Shown piece after piece: positions 6,294 through 8,524 of a stretch of DNA of 8,524 nt. Numbering within the stretch: the stretch's first letter is position 1; every line of letters begins with the position of its first letter. The translations under genes and the position numbers were made by a program. The stretch is from JASFBA01 sp034433695 (GTDB lineage: Bacteria; Chloroflexota; Chloroflexia; DTKN01): positions 1 to 8,524 of the forward strand of contig DAOUAK010000170.1 in assembly GCA_034433695.1 (NCBI GenBank), given 5' to 3'. A model generated the notes under the pieces. That model did no database searches, was not told where the DNA came from, and worked only from the letters and a program-made list of their open reading frames with translations.

Positions 6294-6383
6294 ATGTCCA
6301 AGCCTATGATACGCCTTTTCGCCGCGCGGTGCAAGTTACCGAGGTTTCGCCGTGCTTCAGTTGCCGCTAGTGGAAGTACTTGA
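6294..6383 (+). CDS. Possible small basic peptide (29 aa)
   Basis: ATG 6294 is preceded by GGAGG (6283-6287) at 6 nt, one of the best ribosome binding sites in the window. The frame runs 29 codons to TGA 6381-6383. The product has seven Arg/Lys and no acidic residue (it begins MSKPMIRLFAARCK) and has no family I recognise. Its stop codon falls in the loop of the inverted repeat 6370-6395, as if that hairpin closed the transcript. No convincing promoter is visible (TTTAAC 6214-6219 with TATGGT 6236-6241 is a weak candidate). It may be chance. Confidence 0.18.
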   Translation: MSKPMIRLFAARCKLPRFRRASVAASGST

Positions 6384-6395
6384 CCGTACTTCTAC
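6370..6395. repeat. 10-bp inverted repeat upstream of the tRNA-Pro promoter
   Basis: GTGGAAGTAC (6370-6379) and GTACTTCTAC (6386-6395) pair over ten positions, one of them G-U, around a 6-nt loop TTGACC. It lacks a T-run on either side, so it is not a standard intrinsic terminator. It could be a protein-binding dyad, an RNA-stabilising hairpin, or an insertion scar at the edge of the AT-rich patch. Confidence 0.45.
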
Positions 6396-6429
6396 ACAAT
6401 CGGAGCAATCTTGAGGCTGTCAACCGGGT

Positions 6430-6458
6430 TTGACAAAGGTCGGACCGTTTGCTACAAT
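6430..6458 (+). promoter_or_regulatory. Strong sigma70-type promoter of tRNA-Pro and lgt
   Basis: A perfect TTGACA (6430-6435), a 17-nt spacer and TACAAT (6453-6458, five of six) form the strongest promoter of the window. The predicted start near 6465 lies about 16 nt before the mature tRNA 5' end, as is usual for tRNA genes. Confidence 0.88.
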
Positions 6459-6480
6459 TTTTTTGCCTGTTGGACGGTAT

Positions 6481-6554
6481 CGGGGTGTGGCGCAGCCTGG
6501 TAGCGCACCTGAATTGGGATCAGGCGGTCGCCCGTTCAAATCGGGCCACCCCGA
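6481..6554 (+). tRNA. tRNA-Pro (anticodon UGG)
   Basis: A complete cloverleaf can be drawn: acceptor CGGGGTG 6481-6487 with CACCCCG 6547-6553; D stem GCGC/GCGC; anticodon stem CCTGA 6508-6512 with TCAGG 6520-6524 around the loop ATTGGGA, giving the anticodon TGG at 6515-6517; a 5-nt variable loop; T stem GCCCG/CGGGC with the loop TTCAAAT; and discriminator A6554. The C1-G72 pair is typical of bacterial tRNA-Pro. CCA is not encoded (ATTT follows), so it must be added after transcription. A strong promoter lies just upstream, and no terminator separates it from lgt 51 nt downstream, so both probably share a primary transcript. Confidence 0.97.
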
Positions 6555-6578
6555 TTTGAAAGTTTTTCGGGTATGTGC

Positions 6579-6599
6579 CCCCGCAAGGGGAGAAAGGAG
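6579..6599 (+). promoter_or_regulatory. GCAA-tetraloop hairpin and ribosome binding site of lgt
   Basis: CCCC 6579-6582 pairs with GGGG 6587-6590 closed by a GCAA (GNRA) tetraloop. AAGGAG (6594-6599) follows, 6 nt before TTG 6606. This favours TTG 6606 over ATG 6573, which has no ribosome binding site and whose first codons would lie in the hairpin. Confidence 0.6.
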
Positions 6600-6605
6600 A
6601 AATCG

Positions 6606-7625
6606 TTGGCCGAGCGACTTTCTGAACTGGGCGGCCGGGTGCTCCGGTTTCTCAAGAGCATAGGCCCCTTTCGTTTGTTCTTCCTCCTTCTGGCCCTGGC
6701 CGTGGTCATGATCCTGGTGATTCACGGGGTGGCGACCTGGCAGGGACGCGGCGATCCGGTGGCCTTTCGCCTCGGGACGCTGGAAGTGCACTGGTATGGG
6801 ATCATCCTGATGTCGGGGGCGCTGGCCGGAGGCTTTCTGGGGGAGTACCAGGCCCGTCGGCGTGGGCTGAATCCGGAACACGCCTGGAACATCCTCCTCT
6901 GGGGAGTGATCGCGGGGGTGATCGTTTCCCGGCTCTGGTACGTCCTGGGCTCCTGGAAGGACTTTGCCGGCGATCCGCTACGCATCATCGGTTTTGAGAA
7001 CGGCGTCTTTGTCGGGCTACGGGGGTTGACCATCCACGGTGCGCTTCTGGGCGCGGTGCTGGCGGTGGCTCTCTATAACTGGCGTAACCGGCTCGATTTC
7101 TGGGGCATCCTGGACCTCGGCGCGCCCTGCTTCGTTTTGGGCCAGGCCATCGGCCGGTGGGGCAACTTTTTCAATATGGAGGCCTACGGCCCGCCGACGA
7201 CGCTGCCGTGGGGACTGTATATCGGAGAGGGCCATCGCATCCCCCCCTATAACGACCTGCTCACCTATCCGCCTACTACTCGCTTTCATCCGACCTTCCT
7301 CTACGAGAGCCTGATGAACCTGGCCATCTGTCTTTTCCTGCTCTGGATATTGCGTCGTCTGGGTGAGCATCTGGTGCGGGGGGAGGTGTTCCTTTTTTAC
7401 GTGATGCTCTATTCGGCCGGCCGCTTCGGACTGGAGTTTCTGCGCACCGACAGCGTGATGCTGGGCCCTTTCCCGGCTGCTCAAGTAACCAGTGTAGGGC
7501 TTTTGACTCTGGCCGTCCTCCTGTTGGTCGCCAGGCGCTGGGTGTGGAGGAAGCCGAAGGGCTCGCCCTGGCCCGAGCGGGGTGGCGGGGAGGCATCCGG
7601 CGGTGCGTCGGGCTATAGCGTGTAG
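6606..7625 (+). CDS. lgt: Prolipoprotein diacylglyceryl transferase Lgt
   Basis: Lgt transfers diacylglycerol from phosphatidylglycerol to the lipobox cysteine of prolipoproteins, the first step of lipoprotein maturation, in the cytoplasmic membrane. The protein is polytopic with family motifs in order: HWYGIILMSG, the essential-His segment IHGALLG (His144), the Lgt signature GRWGNFFNMEAYG (Arg184, Asn187, Glu192), HPTFLYE (His228) and GRFGLEFLRTDS (Arg273). All key residues are present. I chose TTG 6606 (AAGGAG at 6 nt), giving 339 residues; ATG 6573 would give 350. Either is longer than E. coli Lgt (291), because of an extra N-terminal hydrophobic segment (about 18-38 from TTG) before the usual first helix and a Gly/Ser-rich basic tail. 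Probably co-transcribed with tRNA-Pro. The glycosyltransferase start lies 8 bp after the stop. Confidence 0.95.
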   Translation: MAERLSELGGRVLRFLKSIGPFRLFFLLLALAVVMILVIHGVATWQGRGDPVAFRLGTLEVHWYGIILMSGALAGGFLGEYQARRRGLNPEHAWNILLWGVIAGVIVSRLWYVLGSWKDFAGDPLRIIGFENGVFVGLRGLTIHGALLGAVLAVALYNWRNRLDFWGILDLGAPCFVLGQAIGRWGNFFNMEAYGPPTTLPWGLYIGEGHRIPPYNDLLTYPPTTRFHPTFLYESLMNLAICLFLLWILRRLGEHLVRGEVFLFYVMLYSAGRFGLEFLRTDSVMLGPFPAAQVTSVGLLTLAVLLLVARRWVWRKPKGSPWPERGGGEASGGASGYSV

Positions 7626-7633
7626 ACATTGAG

Positions 7634-8524
7634 ATGATTCCTCTTTTCGCCGGCCTTCCGGGCCGGTTTCGTCTTTCGCCTTTGGCCTTTCGCCTTGTTT
7701 TCCTGGCGATCTGTACTCTCCTCGTGCTCTATGGGATGCTGGGTTTGCTCTTCGCCCTGCATCTTCCGGAGCGGCTCTTTCAGGCGGTGGTGCTTTGGCA
7801 GAACCTATGGGCTTTGGGCCGCCTCCCCGATCCGGGGATACCGCTTTCCTGGGAGTTGCCGGGGTGGTTGAAGGCGATGGAGGCCCATTTTGAATCCGGG
7901 GCGTGGTGGATATGGCCGGCCTGGGGGATAGGGAGTCTGGGACTTGGGCTCCTGGCCGGCCGGCGGCCGGATGGCAGGGAAGCCCCGTCCCGGCGCTTTT
8001 CCTGGCCGGATATCCTAGTTCTCGTTTTCCTGATGGGTATCCTCTTCCTCGGCTATGACCTGCGGGCGCGGTTTCTCCTGCCGCGGGCCGATGGGGCACT
8101 TCCGGCTTCGCACTACGATGAGATGGTTTACCTGGAGGGGGCGCTGCTCTGGCGGCATGGGGCGATGCCCTACCGGGATTTTATGCTGGCCCATCCTCCC
8201 GGCATCCTTTACGCCTTCTGGCCGGCCACCTCCTTTGCCAAGGAGTGGGGTGGGCCGGCCTACCTGGTTGCCGGACGCTGGGTGCAGTTCCTCTGCGGGC
8301 TTTTCACCCTGTTGCTCTGTTTTCTGGTCGGCCGGCGGTTGGGAGGACGGTGGGGGGGCGTGCTCGCGGCGCTGGTGCCGGCGGTGGATGTACAGGTGGC
8401 TCAGGTGGCGCCGCTGGAGACGGTGGTCAACCTGGCCACCGTGGTGGCGCTGGTTCTGTACCTGCTGGGAGAACGGGTGGAGCGGCGCGGGGTACGGGCA
8501 TGTCTGATGGCCGCTTCCGGGGGA
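7634..8524 (+). CDS. GT-C family (ArnT/PMT-like) membrane glycosyltransferase, N-terminal part (3' end outside window)
   Basis: The frame is open from ATG 7634 to the last base (297 residues), so the stop lies beyond the window. Such proteins transfer sugars from polyprenyl-phosphate donors on the outer face of the membrane. Visible are hydrophobic segments at about 18-43, 93-108 and 123-142. An extracytoplasmic loop follows with SHYDEMVYLEGALLW, where Asp162-Glu163 match the catalytic acidic pair of GT-C enzymes, then MPYRDFMLAHPPG (His187-Pro-Pro-Gly), typical of the family, and further hydrophobic segments after residue 205. The first 120 residues before the usual first GT-C loop are longer than in ArnT. 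No ribosome binding site is seen for ATG 7634. In-frame TTG 7682 and ATG 7736 are alternatives, and a terminator-like hairpin lies in codons 6-11. Substrate unknown. Confidence 0.82.
   Translation, partial: MIPLFAGLPGRFRLSPLAFRLVFLAICTLLVLYGMLGLLFALHLPERLFQAVVLWQNLWALGRLPDPGIPLSWELPGWLKAMEAHFESGAWWIWPAWGIGSLGLGLLAGRRPDGREAPSRRFSWPDILVLVFLMGILFLGYDLRARFLLPRADGALPASHYDEMVYLEGALLWRHGAMPYRDFMLAHPPGILYAFWPATSFAKEWGGPAYLVAGRWVQFLCGLFTLLLCFLVGRRLGGRWGGVLAALVPAVDVQVAQVAPLETVVNLATVVALVLYLLGERVERRGVRACLMAASGG
7650..7676 (+). terminator. Terminator-like hairpin after lgt, inside the start of the glycosyltransferase frame
   Basis: CCGGCC 7650-7655 pairs perfectly with GGCCGG 7661-7666 around TTCCG. A T-rich but interrupted stretch, TTTCGTCTTT (7667-7676), follows. 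It lies 25 bp after the lgt stop, where a terminator would be expected, but within codons 6-11 if the next gene starts at 7634. It may be a partial terminator or attenuator; alternatively, the downstream start is further in. Confidence 0.45.

Larger units (their letters stand above)
6094..6429. other. Intergenic region between divergent MNT-HEPN and tRNA-Pro/lgt units
   Basis: These 336 bp hold the leftward MNT promoter (6176-6203), a possible 29-codon frame with a good ribosome binding site (6294-6383), and a long inverted repeat (6370-6395). A short hairpin GGTAT 6259-6263/ATACC 6270-6274 is also possible. A + strand frame ending at 6370 (tail reading LEVDHVQAYDTPFRRAVQV) resembles nothing I know and overlaps the MNT start in antisense; it may be a fragment of a decayed gene. 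Base composition is AT-richer than in the housekeeping genes, continuous with the HEPN/MNT patch. Confidence 0.5.

Noticed and set aside
5683..6370. Overlapping + strand frames (5683-6006 and 6083-6370) opposite MNT/HEPN
   Set aside because: They are antisense to clear MNT and HEPN motifs, lack ribosome binding sites and match no family. Only the tail of the second lies in free sequence, and it is unrecognisable.
6481..6554. tRNA-Pro as an integration (att) site for the HEPN/MNT island
   Set aside because: The island lies on the 5' side of the tRNA, and I found no second copy of the tRNA 3' end in the window.
6258..6579. 11-nt direct repeat GGGTATGTGCC at 6258-6268 and 6569-6579
   Set aside because: Exact 11-mers are expected several times by chance in 8.5 kb, and the copies bound no coherent unit.
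7017..8099. Minus-strand frame opposite lgt and the glycosyltransferase (360 codons)
   Set aside because: It covers two recognisable genes in antisense, and its translation is Pro/Arg/Gly-rich without motifs.

Overview
The window looks like a piece of a GC-rich bacterial chromosome, most likely from a Chloroflexota (Anaerolineae-like) organism. This is inferred from three things: the Pro/Thr/Ser-rich 'TPTP' linker in the secreted peptidase, the helical Arg/Glu-rich protein tail at the left edge, and a class-I alpha-type glutamine synthetase next to Rho. No sequence search could be run, so the phylum call is provisional.

Left part (1-3463, + strand): the C-terminal end of a charged helical protein; a strong sigma70-type promoter (TTGACG-17-TATACT); an unusually long leader of about 270 nt that folds into several hairpins; the transcription terminator factor gene rho; and, 102 bp on, glnA (glutamine synthetase). 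A hairpin with a pyrimidine-rich tail follows glnA, where it meets the opposing gene.

Middle part (3464-6480): three genes read leftwards. The first two, a minimal nucleotidyltransferase (MNT) and an overlapping HEPN protein, form a small toxin-antitoxin-like operon with its own promoter, in an AT-richer patch of about 1.1 kb that looks acquired. Downstream of them is a membrane-anchored M23 (LytM-type) metallopeptidase with a propeller-like domain between its linker and its catalytic domain. A well-spaced promoter in the 133-bp gap between the peptidase and HEPN genes points rightwards, antisense to the HEPN-MNT operon, with no obvious gene to serve.

Right part (6430-8524, + strand): a near-consensus promoter drives tRNA-Pro(UGG), followed after 51 nt by lgt (prolipoprotein diacylglyceryl transferase) and then by a polytopic GT-C/ArnT-like glycosyltransferase cut by the window edge. 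The last gene is an open frame running off the end. A terminator-like hairpin lies in the first codons of the glycosyltransferase frame.

Most of the window is housekeeping: transcription termination, nitrogen assimilation, translation, lipoprotein maturation and cell envelope. The parts deserving a second look are the structured rho leader, the MNT/HEPN island with its antisense promoter, and the hairpin at the lgt/glycosyltransferase junction. I see no CRISPR array, transposase or insertion sequence.
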